This document shows positions 27,406 through 36,418 of a DNA stretch of 64,000 bases, in pieces. The position numbers were made by a program, and so were the translations under genes. How positions within the stretch are numbered: the stretch's first letter is position 1; each line of letters opens with the position of its first letter. A model generated the notes under the pieces. It was not told the origin of the DNA and did not search any database. It was given only the letters and a program-made list of their open reading frames with translations. This DNA is from Oceanipulchritudo sp049975345 (GTDB lineage: Bacteria > Verrucomicrobiota > Verrucomicrobiia > Opitutales > Oceanipulchritudinaceae): assembly GCA_049975345.1 (NCBI GenBank), contig JBNGDP010000004.1:18235-82234 (forward strand). The letters run 5' to 3'.

Positions 27406-27443
27406 CGGCGCCGTCCTTCACACCCCCCCACAGAAAGCAAACA

Positions 27444-29984
27444 ATGAGAGCATTCCGCCCTGATATAGGAATCCCCGCCATGCTCAGGCTGGCGACGATG
27501 GCCGTGGTTCTGCAGGCCGCCCATGGGGCTGGCGCCGCCTACACCCTGGTCTGGCAGGATGAGTTCACCCAGCCGGACGGAAGCGCGCCGGACGCGGCCA
27601 ACTGGACCTACGACACCGGCGGCTCGGGATGGGGCAACAACGAGGAGCAGTACTACACGACCAGCACGAACAATGCCCGCATTGAAAACAACCAGCTGGT
27701 CATCGAACTGCGTGAGGACGCCGTCAACGCGTATCCAAACAACGACTACACATCGGCGCGGCTGAAGACCCTGGGGCTGCAGGAATTCACTTACGGGATC
27801 ATCGAGGCGAGGATCCGCCTGCCCTTCGGGGACGCCAGCGGGCTGTGGCCGGCCTTCTGGATGCTGGGTGCGGATTTCCCGGTCACAGGATGGCCGGGCT
27901 GCGGGGAGATCGACATCATGGAATACATCAGCCGCCAGCCCAACGAGATCTTCGGAACCATTCACGGTCCCGGATACTGGGGGGGAGGTTCCTTTGGAAA
28001 TACCTACTTTTATGGCGGCCCGATCGCCCCGCCTGAACCACCCAACCTGCCGGATCCTTACGACGACGCCTACTACCATGTCTACTCGGTCGAATGGGAA
28101 CCGAACCGCATCCGCTGGTACATCGACGGCATCCTGTATCATACGGCCGTCCCCTCGGACATCGCCCCGAATGCCTGGGTCTTTGATCATGACTTTTTCC
28201 TCATTCTGAACCTGGCCATCGGGGGGAATTTCGGCGGCGCGATCGATGCGGCCAACCTTGCCTTCCCGACCCAAATGCTGGTCGACTGGGTGCGCGTCTA
28301 CCAGGATGACAGCATCCAGCCGCCCTCGATTCCGGTCCCCGGCCTGGTCGAGGCGGAGGACTACACCTCGCAATCCGGTATCCAGACCGAGACGACAAGC
28401 GATGCCGGGGGCGGCCTCAATGTCGGCTTCATGGGGAATGGGGACTGGCTGGAGTACACCCTGGATGTGGCGACTGCCGGCACGTACTCCGTCGACATGC
28501 GGGTGGCCAGTGGCGCCGGCATTACCGGGACCCTGACCTTCTCCACGGACGGCAATTCCCTGACCTCCCCGGTCATCAGCAACACCGGCGGATGGCAATT
28601 CTGGACGACCGTAACGGCCGGGGAAATCGATCTGCCGGCCGGCCTCGTGACCCTCCGGGTCGATGTGAACACCCCCGGAGGCGACGCCATGAACCTCAAC
28701 TGGATGGACTTCTCCCCGGTCAGCAGTCCGACCCCCGCGTTGACCCTGGCGAAAACCGGGATCTTTATGGACGAAAACGGGAACGATTTCGCGGACCCGG
28801 GCGAGACGATCAATTACACCTTCGCCCTGGAAAACACCGGCGATGTTGTCCTGAACAACGTGACGCTCACGGATCCGCTGGTGACGGTCGAGAACAACGG
28901 GGGCGGCCCGTTGAACCTTCTGGCGGACCCCGGCTTTGAAACCGGTACCACATTCGGATGGGCCGGAGACGGTTCGGTGGTCGCGGCCCCGGCGGAAGGC
29001 GGCAGCAACTACTCCCTGCAGCTGACGGCACCCGGCGGTTACGTGGTCCCCGCCGCCTACCAGGGCTTTACGGCAAGCCCCGGTGACGAATTCTACTTTT
29101 CAGGATGGATGTATGCACCCGCCAGCCTCTCCCCCGGAACCACCGGTTTATTGAAGATGGTCTTCAGGGACTCCGGCGGGAACGACCTGACGCCTGCCTC
29201 TTATGTCATCGGCGGTCCGCCCCCGCCGCCCAATGATGCGAACTTCCCCGGGGCCGAGTCGACGCCCAAGCTGACCTCCGCCTCCCCGACCTCCATATGG
29301 ATATTCTCCGAGGTCCAGGCCGTCGCCCCGGCCAATACCGTGGAAGTTTTCCTCTACATCCTGAATGTGGGGGAAGTCGCAACGACCCTCTATTTCGACA
29401 CCCTGGAGGCCTATGACGTCCTGGCCGCCGGTGGCGCGCTGGCCCTGGCCCCGGGAGCGGTGGACAACACCACCTTCACCGCCGCCTACACCATCACCGA
29501 GGCGGACATCAACGCGGGACGCGTCGTCAATACCGCCACCGCGGACAGCGATGAGAGCGATCCCGTCAGCGACCAGGAAACCACCCCCCTGCCGGTGGAT
29601 CCTTCCGCGGATACCGATGGGGACGGGTTTACCGATCTCTTCGAGCGCGCCTTCGGACTCGACATTTTCAACCCTGATTCCCTGTCCATGGGGCCCATCG
29701 GGAACGTGGCGGAGCTCACCGGAGAGCATTTCCTGCAGTTGTCCTACCGGCGTCGTGCGGGCGGCTCCGGCACCACCGGGGTCGATTACTCCGTGGACGG
29801 CTGCGTTTATACCGTGGAGGTTTCCTTGGACCTCGGCTCGTGGCAGAGCAGCGCTTCCCTTGTCGGGCAAGTGGGAACCCCTGTCGACAACGGCGATGGC
29901 ACGGAAACCGTAACCGTCCGAGCCAACGAACCCATCACCTCCGGAACCCGCTTCATCCGGCTGAAGGTAACGGAAGGGCCCTGA
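27444..29984 (+). CDS. multidomain GH16 laminarinase with CBM6 and nested CBM
   Basis: 846 aa from ATG 27444. Signal peptide ends near AHGAGAA. GH16 at about 32-295, active site GEIDIMEY with Glu155, Asp157, Glu160. CBM6-like jelly roll at 300-428 (GLVEAEDYTSQSGIQTETTS, GNGDWLEYTLDVATAGTYSV, NLNWMDFSP). A DUF11-like Ig repeat begins at 433 (LTLAKTGIFMDENGNDFADP) and resumes at about 663 (GGALALAPGAVDNTTFTAAY). Between them, about 175 residues form a CBM4/9-like module (LLADPGFETGTTFGWAGDGS, DEFYFSGWMYAPAS). A Ca-binding-type loop DTDGDGFTDLFERAFG lies near 723-738, then a C-terminal beta domain common in Verrucomicrobia. A secreted beta-glucan degrader. Confidence 0.87.
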   Translation: MRAFRPDIGIPAMLRLATMAVVLQAAHGAGAAYTLVWQDEFTQPDGSAPDAANWTYDTGGSGWGNNEEQYYTTSTNNARIENNQLVIELREDAVNAYPNNDYTSARLKTLGLQEFTYGIIEARIRLPFGDASGLWPAFWMLGADFPVTGWPGCGEIDIMEYISRQPNEIFGTIHGPGYWGGGSFGNTYFYGGPIAPPEPPNLPDPYDDAYYHVYSVEWEPNRIRWYIDGILYHTAVPSDIAPNAWVFDHDFFLILNLAIGGNFGGAIDAANLAFPTQMLVDWVRVYQDDSIQPPSIPVPGLVEAEDYTSQSGIQTETTSDAGGGLNVGFMGNGDWLEYTLDVATAGTYSVDMRVASGAGITGTLTFSTDGNSLTSPVISNTGGWQFWTTVTAGEIDLPAGLVTLRVDVNTPGGDAMNLNWMDFSPVSSPTPALTLAKTGIFMDENGNDFADPGETINYTFALENTGDVVLNNVTLTDPLVTVENNGGGPLNLLADPGFETGTTFGWAGDGSVVAAPAEGGSNYSLQLTAPGGYVVPAAYQGFTASPGDEFYFSGWMYAPASLSPGTTGLLKMVFRDSGGNDLTPASYVIGGPPPPPNDANFPGAESTPKLTSASPTSIWIFSEVQAVAPANTVEVFLYILNVGEVATTLYFDTLEAYDVLAAGGALALAPGAVDNTTFTAAYTITEADINAGRVVNTATADSDESDPVSDQETTPLPVDPSADTDGDGFTDLFERAFGLDIFNPDSLSMGPIGNVAELTGEHFLQLSYRRRAGGSGTTGVDYSVDGCVYTVEVSLDLGSWQSSASLVGQVGTPVDNGDGTETVTVRANEPITSGTRFIRLKVTEGP

Positions 29985-30001
29985 AATGTCGCGGGCATCC
30001 C

Positions 30002-30043
30002 CCGTGTCGCGGGCAGGGATGNNNNNNNNNNCCCGCGACACGG
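30002..30043. repeat. inverted repeat around an assembly gap
   Basis: CCGTGTCGCGGG at 30002-30013 and its exact reverse complement CCCGCGACACGG at 30032-30043 flank GCAGGGAT G plus ten Ns (30022-30031). A second TGTCGCGGGCA lies at 29987-29997, so TGTCGCGGGCA occurs twice before the gap. It lies between convergent GH16 and typA, where a strong terminator hairpin or a palindromic repeat cluster would be expected. The true length of the gap is unknown. Confidence 0.6.
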
Positions 30044-30047
30044 AAAC

Positions 30048-31862
30048 TTACTTCCCCGTCTTTTCCATGCGCTTGCGAGCATGGGGATCGAGGATGCGCT
30101 TGCGCAGGCGCAGGATTTTCGGTGTCGCCTCGACATACTCGTCGGTCTCGATGTACTCGAGGGCACGCTCAAGGGAAAAGCGGACCGGCGGGGCCAGCTG
30201 CACGTTCTTGTCGCTGCCGGCGGCCCGGAAATTGGTCAGCTGCTTGCCCTTGGTGGGATTGACCGGTAGGTCGATGCGCTTGGGGGATTCCCCGACGACC
30301 ATGCCGATGTAGACCTCCTCCCCGGGGCAGACGAAGAGCTTACCGCGCTCCTCGAGGGCCATCAGGGCGTAACCGGTGGCGGAACCCTGCTCCATGGAAA
30401 CAAGCGTTCCGGTCTGGCGGTTGACGATCTCCCCGGCCCAGGGCTTGTAAGCGTCGAAGAGGTGGCTCATGACCCCCTGGCCGCTGGTCATGTTGACGAG
30501 GTCGAACTCGAACCCGATCAGGCCGCGGGTCGGGATATTCACCTCGACGGTCGTGCGTCCCATCATGTGGGCGTGCATGCCGGTCACCTGTCCCTTGCGC
30601 GAGGCCAGATCCTTCATGATCCCCCCCACGGCTTCATCCGGAACGTCGATCCACACGTTTTCAAAGGGCTCGCAGCTTTGGCCGTCAACCGTGCGGCGGA
30701 TCACCTGGGGCCGGGAAACAAGGACTTCGTACCCCTCGCGCCGCATCTGTTCGACGAGGATGGCGATCTGCATGGCCCCCCGGGCGGAAACCATGAAGCG
30801 CGCCCCGTCCGTGGCCTCCTCAACGGAAATGGAAATATTCGTCCGGGTCTCCCGCAGGAGGCGCTCGCGAATCTGCCGGGAGGTCACCCGTTTTCCGTCC
30901 CGCCCGGCGAAGGGCCCGTCATTGACCGCGAACTCCATCTGGATGGTCGGGGGATCGATCTCCATGAACGGAAGGGCCTCCTGTTCCGGCGTGGCGACGA
31001 TGGTTTCCCCGATGTCCGCCTCCTCGAAACCGGCCAGGCCGACAATGTTCCCGGCCACCGCGATCCGGGAATCGTTTGTCTGGAGACCGGAATATTCGAA
31101 CAATTTGGTGACCTTGGCGGATTCCCGCGACCCGTCCTTGCGGATGATGTGCAGGCGGTCCCCACCCTTGGCTTCCCCGCTGAGGATGCGGCCCACCGCC
31201 ACCCGGCCGACGTAATCGTTCCAGTCAATATTGCTGACCAGCATGCGAAAGGGTCCCGGTTCCACCACCGGGGGATCGATCCGTTCCATGATCGTCTCGA
31301 AAAGGGCGGTCATGTCCGCCCGCGGGCCGTCCAATCCACGGGCCGCCCAACCATTCTTCGCGCTGGCGTAGAGAAAAGGAGCGCTGAACTGGTCCTCGTC
31401 GGCCTCGAGATCGAGAAAGAGCTCGAGCACCTTGTCGTGCACGGCCTTCGGGTCGGCGTGCTCGCGGTCCACCTTGTTGATGACGACGATCGGCTTCAGG
31501 TGGTGGCGCAAGGCCTTCATCAAGACAAAACGGGTCTGGGCCTGCGGGCCCTCGTAGGCGTCGACCAGGAGCAATACCCCGTCGACCATTCTCATCACCC
31601 GCTCGACCTCGGCCCCGAAGTCCGCGTGCCCGGGCGTGTCGACGATGTTGATCAGGCTCTCCTTCCAGTGGATGGAGGTGTTTTTCGACTTGATCGTGAT
31701 CCCCTTTTCCCGCTCCAGGTCCATCGAATCCATCATCCGCTCGGCCACGATCTGGTTCTCACGGAACAGCCCCCCGGCCTTCAGCATCTGGTCCACAAGG
31801 GTCGTTTTGCCGTGGTCGACGTGCGCGATGATCGCGATGTTGCGGATGTTTTTCGGGTTCAT
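30048..31862 (-). CDS. typA: GTP-binding ribosome-associated factor TypA/BipA
   Basis: 604 aa. GTPase motifs: AHVDHGKTT (G1), REKGITIKSK (switch I), VDTPGHADFG (G3), INKVDRE (G4). The EF-G-like domains follow, and then the C-terminal BipA-specific domain with RKGQVTGM and the GLIGFEFDLVNMTSGQGVMS region. BipA acts on the ribosome in 50S assembly and stress adaptation. Length is the usual 600-610 aa. The C-terminal tail is Lys/Arg-rich. A 7-bp repeat array starts 7 bases upstream of the start codon. Confidence 0.94.
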   Translation of the reverse strand: MNPKNIRNIAIIAHVDHGKTTLVDQMLKAGGLFRENQIVAERMMDSMDLEREKGITIKSKNTSIHWKESLINIVDTPGHADFGAEVERVMRMVDGVLLLVDAYEGPQAQTRFVLMKALRHHLKPIVVINKVDREHADPKAVHDKVLELFLDLEADEDQFSAPFLYASAKNGWAARGLDGPRADMTALFETIMERIDPPVVEPGPFRMLVSNIDWNDYVGRVAVGRILSGEAKGGDRLHIIRKDGSRESAKVTKLFEYSGLQTNDSRIAVAGNIVGLAGFEEADIGETIVATPEQEALPFMEIDPPTIQMEFAVNDGPFAGRDGKRVTSRQIRERLLRETRTNISISVEEATDGARFMVSARGAMQIAILVEQMRREGYEVLVSRPQVIRRTVDGQSCEPFENVWIDVPDEAVGGIMKDLASRKGQVTGMHAHMMGRTTVEVNIPTRGLIGFEFDLVNMTSGQGVMSHLFDAYKPWAGEIVNRQTGTLVSMEQGSATGYALMALEERGKLFVCPGEEVYIGMVVGESPKRIDLPVNPTKGKQLTNFRAAGSDKNVQLAPPVRFSLERALEYIETDEYVEATPKILRLRKRILDPHARKRMEKTGK

Positions 31863-31869
31863 GGTCTTT

Positions 31870-31904
31870 GGACAAGGGACGAGAGACGAGGGACGAGGGA
31901 CAGG
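31870..31904. repeat. 7-bp tandem array upstream of typA
   Basis: Five units: GGACAAG, GGACGAG, AGACGAG, GGACGAG, GGACAGG. It occupies nearly all of the space between the DUF2238-like gene (ends at 31916) and typA (starts at 31862), so it sits in the typA leader region. The array on the other side of the DUF2238-like gene (32521-32562) has the opposite orientation. Confidence 0.85.
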
Positions 31905-31915
31905 AGCTTGTCAAC

Positions 31916-32518
31916 TCATCCGTGCGCAAAGCGCCGCTGCTGCCAGAAGGCTCCCGCCACGGCCCCGAGGGCGTTGAAGATGAGATCAAGCCCCATGTTG
32001 TAGAGATCCCCGACCCCGGTCTCCTCGAGATTCACGTAGGCGAGAAACTCGATGATCTCATTGACCGCGCTGAGCCCGAGGCTGCCCGCGACGGCGAAAA
32101 AGATGAGCATTCCGGGATGCGTCCCCCGCAGGCTGCGCCTGGCGATCAACTGGTGCATCGCCACCGCCGCGGCCATGAATCCATAAAAATGGACCACCTG
32201 GTCCATCTTCAGGATGTAAAAATCCCCGCCCCGGTCGAGGATCGGCACGATGCGCCAACCATACAGCACGGTGTCGCCGACGGGCACCAGACCCCCCATC
32301 ATGTGCAGGAGCCCCCAGAAGGAAAGCAACCACAGTACCAGGTGATCCAGGCCGGACTTCCGGGCCGTGGCCAGAATCAACAAACCGATCCCCAGCGTAA
32401 CCCCGAGGTACGCGATGAATTCAAAATTCCCGCGGCTGACATAAAAAAATCCCGCCACCACCAGGTACCCCAGCGTGAAAAGGATCAGCCCTTTGTATTC
32501 ATTCAATAGATTCTTCAT
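31916..32518 (-). CDS. polytopic membrane protein, DUF2238 (YjdF)-like
   Basis: 200 aa from ATG 32518 (MKNLLNEYKGLILF). The frame is open upstream only because of the repeat array. About five hydrophobic segments. DUF2238-like features are HMMGGLVPVGDTVLYGWRIV, DRGGDFYILKMDQVVHFYGF and SAVNEIIEFLAYVN with a final YNMGLDLIFNALGAVAG. A VanZ-like protein is an alternative. Function unknown. The 3' part of the repeat array supplies the GA-rich sequence (GGACGAAG) directly before its ATG. It lies between purL and typA on the same strand and is bracketed by two inverted 7-bp arrays. Confidence 0.6.
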   Translation of the reverse strand: MKNLLNEYKGLILFTLGYLVVAGFFYVSRGNFEFIAYLGVTLGIGLLILATARKSGLDHLVLWLLSFWGLLHMMGGLVPVGDTVLYGWRIVPILDRGGDFYILKMDQVVHFYGFMAAAVAMHQLIARRSLRGTHPGMLIFFAVAGSLGLSAVNEIIEFLAYVNLEETGVGDLYNMGLDLIFNALGAVAGAFWQQRRFAHG

Positions 32519-32520
32519 TC

Positions 32521-32562
32521 TTCGTCCCTCGTCCCTGGTCCCTGGTCCCACGTCCCTAATCC
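32521..32562. repeat. 7-bp tandem array at the end of purL
   Basis: Six units: TTCGTCC, CTCGTCC, CTGGTCC, CTGGTCC, CACGTCC, CTAATCC. It overlaps the last codons of purL (stop at 32556) and ends three bases from the ATG of the DUF2238-like gene. On the minus strand it reads GGACCAG-GGACCAG-GGACGAG-GGACGAA. Confidence 0.85.
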
Positions 32563-35500
32563 CGAAAATACCTCACCCCGGAGGCGAAGACCGGCTGCTC
32601 CTTCTCGCCGGTGATGTTGATGCCCACATCGGCACCGACACGCTCGCTGTGGCCCATTTTTCCGAAGATGCGCCCGCAAGGGCTGGTGATCCCCTCGATG
32701 GCATAAAGGGAGCCGTTCGGATTGTCCGGAAGGACCATCGTTGGCCGGCCGGTGGCATCCACATATTGCGTGGCCACCTGGTCGTTCTGGAGGATGCCGG
32801 CCAGGACCTCCTCCTTGCCGACAAAGCGCCCTTCCCCGTGGGAGACCGGAATGAGGTATTCCGCGCCGAGGGGACAGAGCGAAAGCCACGGGGAAAGCCG
32901 CGAAACCACCTTGGTGCGCACGTAAGAGGAAACGTGCCGGCCGAGATGGTTGACCGTCAGGCTCGGATGATCGGCCTGCATGGGCTGGATCCGCCCGTAC
33001 GGGAGCAGGCCCAGTTTGACCAGAGCCTGGAATCCGTTGCAGATGCCGAGGATCAGGCCGTCGCGTTCCTTGTAGAGACGGCCCGTGGCCTCCGCCACAC
33101 GTTCATTGCGGAAAATCGAGGCGATGAACTTGCCGGAACCTCCCGGCTCGTCCCCGGCACTGAAACCGCCCGCCAGCATGAGGATCTGGCATTGCCCGAG
33201 TTCCTCTTCCAGGGCCCGCAGACTGGCCTCGATGTCGGCATGGCTGCGGTTGCGGATCACGAGAATCTCCGGGACGGCCCCGGCCGCCTCGAAGGCGCGG
33301 GCCGTGTCATACTCACAGTTGGTTCCGGGGAAAACGGGTATCAGCACCCGCGGCCGGGCCGCCCGCGTCGCCGAATACCGCACCTTGTGGGGTTCGAACA
33401 TCTGGCTCGGGATTGCCCGGTCAACGGACGCAACCCTCGTGGGAAAAACGGTTTCCAGCGGGGCTTCCCACGCCTCCCGCAGGCGGTCGATCGAGAGTTC
33501 CCCCTCATTGACGACGATGAACGGCCGGTGACAGGTGCGGCCGACCAGCTCGCCGGGAATGCTTTCAAGCTCCGCCCCCGGGCGGACTTCCAGCAACAGG
33601 CCGCCAAAATCGGGCGCAAACAATCCGTCCGCTTCGAAGGGCCTCGCGAAACAGAAGCCGATCCGGTTGCCGAAGGTCATTTTGCTGACGGCGGCGGCGA
33701 GCCCCCCCTCCCGGATGACCGAGGCCGCGAGGACGTCCCCCCGGGCGCCGGCTTCCGACACCGCGTTGTAGTTGTTTTTCAACACATCCCAGACCGGGAT
33801 GCCGGCCGGATCCCGCGGCACGGGCACGCGCAGCACCCGGTGGTCGCTGCCCTTGAACTCGGGGGAAAGGACGCGCCGCACGTCAACCGGGCAGACCGCG
33901 AAAGAGACGAGGGTCGGGGGGACGTCCATCTCCTTGAAACTGCCGGACATGGAGTCCTTCCCCCCGATCGCGGCGATCCCGAGCTCCTTCTGGGCCAGCC
34001 AGGCGCCAAGAAGGGCGGCGCAGGGCTTGCCCCATCGCTCGGGTTCCCCCCTCAGGCGCTCGAAATACTCCTGCAGGGTCAGCCAACTGTCCTCGATCCG
34101 GCCACCGGCGGCAACCAGCCGGGCCACCGATTCCACCACCGCGTGGACCGCCCCGTGAAAGGGGCTCCACGTCGACAACCCCGGATGGAAGCCGAAACTC
34201 ATAAGGGTTCCCTGGTTGGTGTGGCCCTTCAGAAGGGGAAGCTTCGCGGCCATCGCCTCCACGGGAGTGATCCGCTCCCTGCCACCGAATGGATGCAGCA
34301 CCGAGCCGGCCCCGATCGTGCTGTCAAAGCGTTCCACCAGGCCCTTTTGCGAACAGACATTCAGGCCGGAAAGCATCCGCGTCCACTGTTCTTCAAGGTC
34401 GCCCGCCTTCACCGTTTCCGCCATCGGTCCGGGCCCCTTTGGATGGACGATCTTCACCCTCGACTCCTGCCGCACCCCGTTGGTGTCGAGGAAGGAGCGG
34501 GCGATATCGACAATGGTCCGGCCGCGCCAGGTCATGCGCAGCCGAGGCTCCGCGGTCACCTCGGCCACCTGCACGGCTTCCAGGTTCTCGCGCGCGGCAT
34601 GCTCCAGAAAGGCTTGCACATCCCCGGCATCCAGCACGACGGCCATGCGCTCCTGCGATTCGGAAAGGGCGATTTCCGTACCGTCGAGACCATCGTATTT
34701 CAGGGGGACCGCGTCCAGGTTGATGGCCAGGCCGTCCGCCAGCTCGCCAATGGCCACCGAGACCCCGCCGGCCCCGAAATCGTTGCAACGCTTGATCAGC
34801 CGGCTCACCTCGGGAATCCGGAAAAGCCGCTGCAGCTTGCGCTCCATCGGGGGATCCCCCTTCTGGACCTCGGCGGCATTCTCAAGGGCGGTGTCCGTAT
34901 GCGCCTTGGAGGAGCCGGTGGCCCCCCCGATGCCATCCCGCCCGGTGCGTCCGCCGACAAGGAGGACGGCGTCCCCGGCCTGCGGGGTGCCTCGCATCAC
35001 CTGGGACCGCGGAGCGGCGGCGATGACGGCCCCGATCTCCATGCGCTTGGCAATATAGCCGGGATGGTAGATTTCATGCACCATTCCCGTCGCAAGACCG
35101 ATCTGGTTGCCATAGCTGCTGTAGCCGTGGGCCGCCTCCAGGGTGATCTTGCGCTGCGGCAGCTTTCCGGGAAGCGTCTCCTCAACGGGCTGGCGGGGAT
35201 CCCCGCAACCGGTTACCCGCATCGCCTGGTAAACGTAGCTGCGCCCTGACAAGGGGTCGCGGATCGCCCCTCCCAGACAGGTCGCGGCCCCGCCGAAGGG
35301 CTCGATCTCGGTCGGATGGTTGTGCGTCTCGTTCTTGAACATGACCAGCCATTCCTCGCTCTCCCCGTCGATTTCCACCGGCACCACGATGCTGGCCGCG
35401 TTCACTTCCTCGGAAAGCTCGAGGGCTCCCAGCCGGCCGGCCTTGCGGAGCGACTTCATCCCCATCAGGGCAATGTCCATCAGGCAGACCGGACGATCCC

Positions 35501-36296
35501 CGGGATCGGTTCCGTAAACGTCCCTGCGCGCCTCCTGGTAAGCCTCCCAGGCCGCCTGGACCGGGGCGGTCAGCGGCCCCTCTTCCACCTCGAAGGAGGT
35601 GATTTCCGTCAGGAAGGTGGTATGGCGACAGTGGTCGGACCAGTAGGTGTCCAACAGCTTGATCTCCGTGACGGTCGGCTCGCGCCGGGCCTCCTCCCGG
35701 AACCAGCGCTGGCAGAAGAGAAGGTCCTCCGGCGACATGGCCAGCCCGAACCGGTCGTGCAGCGCGGACAGGAAGGACGCGTCCCCCGAAATAAACCCCT
35801 CGATCGCGGACACCGGTTGCGGCTCCGGGGCCGGATGACGCAGGGTCTCCGGCCGGCCCAGGGACGCCTCGCGCGAATCAACCGGATTGATGCGGTACCG
35901 CTTGATCCGTTCAAGCCCGTCCTGCCCGACGGCCCCGCCGAGGATCAGAACCTCCGCACAGCGGACCGCCGGGTCGCAGTCCGCAAGGAGTTTCAGGCAC
36001 TGCTCCGCGGAATCCGCCCGCTGGTCGAACTGCCCGGGCAGGTATTCCACGGCAAAGACCGGCTCCCCGTCCCGCCAGGGGCGTGCCTCGTGCAGGATCT
36101 CGATGGCCGGCTCCGCGAAAAGGGATTGCTTGCCGGCTTCCCAGACCTCTTCGGAGACCCCCTCCACATCGTAGCGCAGGAGGAAGCGAACCGATTCAAG
36201 CCCCTCCAATCCCAGATCACGCCGGATGTCGCCCAGCAGGGACTCCGCCTCCTGGCGGAAACCGGGTCGCTTTTCCACGTAGACTCGCCTGATCAT
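32556..36296 (-). CDS. purL: phosphoribosylformylglycinamidine synthase, large single-chain type
   Basis: 1246 aa from ATG 36296 (MIRRVYVEKRPGFRQEAESL); the frame is open upstream but this is the family start. FGAM synthase converts FGAR, glutamine and ATP to FGAM, step four of purine synthesis. Seen in order: N-terminal region with RFLLRYDVEGVSEEVWEAGK, linker, synthetase domains (DTYWSDHCRHTTF, FKNETHNHPTEIEPFGGAAT, GIGGATGSSK, DFGAGGVSVAIGELADG, IGGKDSMSG), and a C-terminal class I glutaminase (FPGTNCEYDTARAF with the catalytic Cys, SHGEGRF with His). The N-terminus matches the clade found in Clostridium and Bacteroides rather than the E. coli type. Divergent from purF-purM. Confidence 0.94.
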   Translation of the reverse strand: MIRRVYVEKRPGFRQEAESLLGDIRRDLGLEGLESVRFLLRYDVEGVSEEVWEAGKQSLFAEPAIEILHEARPWRDGEPVFAVEYLPGQFDQRADSAEQCLKLLADCDPAVRCAEVLILGGAVGQDGLERIKRYRINPVDSREASLGRPETLRHPAPEPQPVSAIEGFISGDASFLSALHDRFGLAMSPEDLLFCQRWFREEARREPTVTEIKLLDTYWSDHCRHTTFLTEITSFEVEEGPLTAPVQAAWEAYQEARRDVYGTDPGDRPVCLMDIALMGMKSLRKAGRLGALELSEEVNAASIVVPVEIDGESEEWLVMFKNETHNHPTEIEPFGGAATCLGGAIRDPLSGRSYVYQAMRVTGCGDPRQPVEETLPGKLPQRKITLEAAHGYSSYGNQIGLATGMVHEIYHPGYIAKRMEIGAVIAAAPRSQVMRGTPQAGDAVLLVGGRTGRDGIGGATGSSKAHTDTALENAAEVQKGDPPMERKLQRLFRIPEVSRLIKRCNDFGAGGVSVAIGELADGLAINLDAVPLKYDGLDGTEIALSESQERMAVVLDAGDVQAFLEHAARENLEAVQVAEVTAEPRLRMTWRGRTIVDIARSFLDTNGVRQESRVKIVHPKGPGPMAETVKAGDLEEQWTRMLSGLNVCSQKGLVERFDSTIGAGSVLHPFGGRERITPVEAMAAKLPLLKGHTNQGTLMSFGFHPGLSTWSPFHGAVHAVVESVARLVAAGGRIEDSWLTLQEYFERLRGEPERWGKPCAALLGAWLAQKELGIAAIGGKDSMSGSFKEMDVPPTLVSFAVCPVDVRRVLSPEFKGSDHRVLRVPVPRDPAGIPVWDVLKNNYNAVSEAGARGDVLAASVIREGGLAAAVSKMTFGNRIGFCFARPFEADGLFAPDFGGLLLEVRPGAELESIPGELVGRTCHRPFIVVNEGELSIDRLREAWEAPLETVFPTRVASVDRAIPSQMFEPHKVRYSATRAARPRVLIPVFPGTNCEYDTARAFEAAGAVPEILVIRNRSHADIEASLRALEEELGQCQILMLAGGFSAGDEPGGSGKFIASIFRNERVAEATGRLYKERDGLILGICNGFQALVKLGLLPYGRIQPMQADHPSLTVNHLGRHVSSYVRTKVVSRLSPWLSLCPLGAEYLIPVSHGEGRFVGKEEVLAGILQNDQVATQYVDATGRPTMVLPDNPNGSLYAIEGITSPCGRIFGKMGHSERVGADVGINITGEKEQPVFASGVRYFRD

Positions 36297-36418
36297 GCAT
36301 CGTAGATGAGCGAGCATTCCCGTTACTGCAATCCCCAAAGGCCCGGTCGATCCGACAAAAGATTTGCACCGCCTGCATCCGTCCTCCACGTTGCTCGGAG
36401 GATTTCCCAGGATCGCAG

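Noticed and set aside
31870..31904. possible CRISPR or VNTR of another class
   Set aside because: Period is 7 with no spacers; it belongs to the heptamer family.
32475..35249. 924-aa plus-strand frame opposite purL
   Set aside because: Shadow; purL is unmistakable on the other strand.
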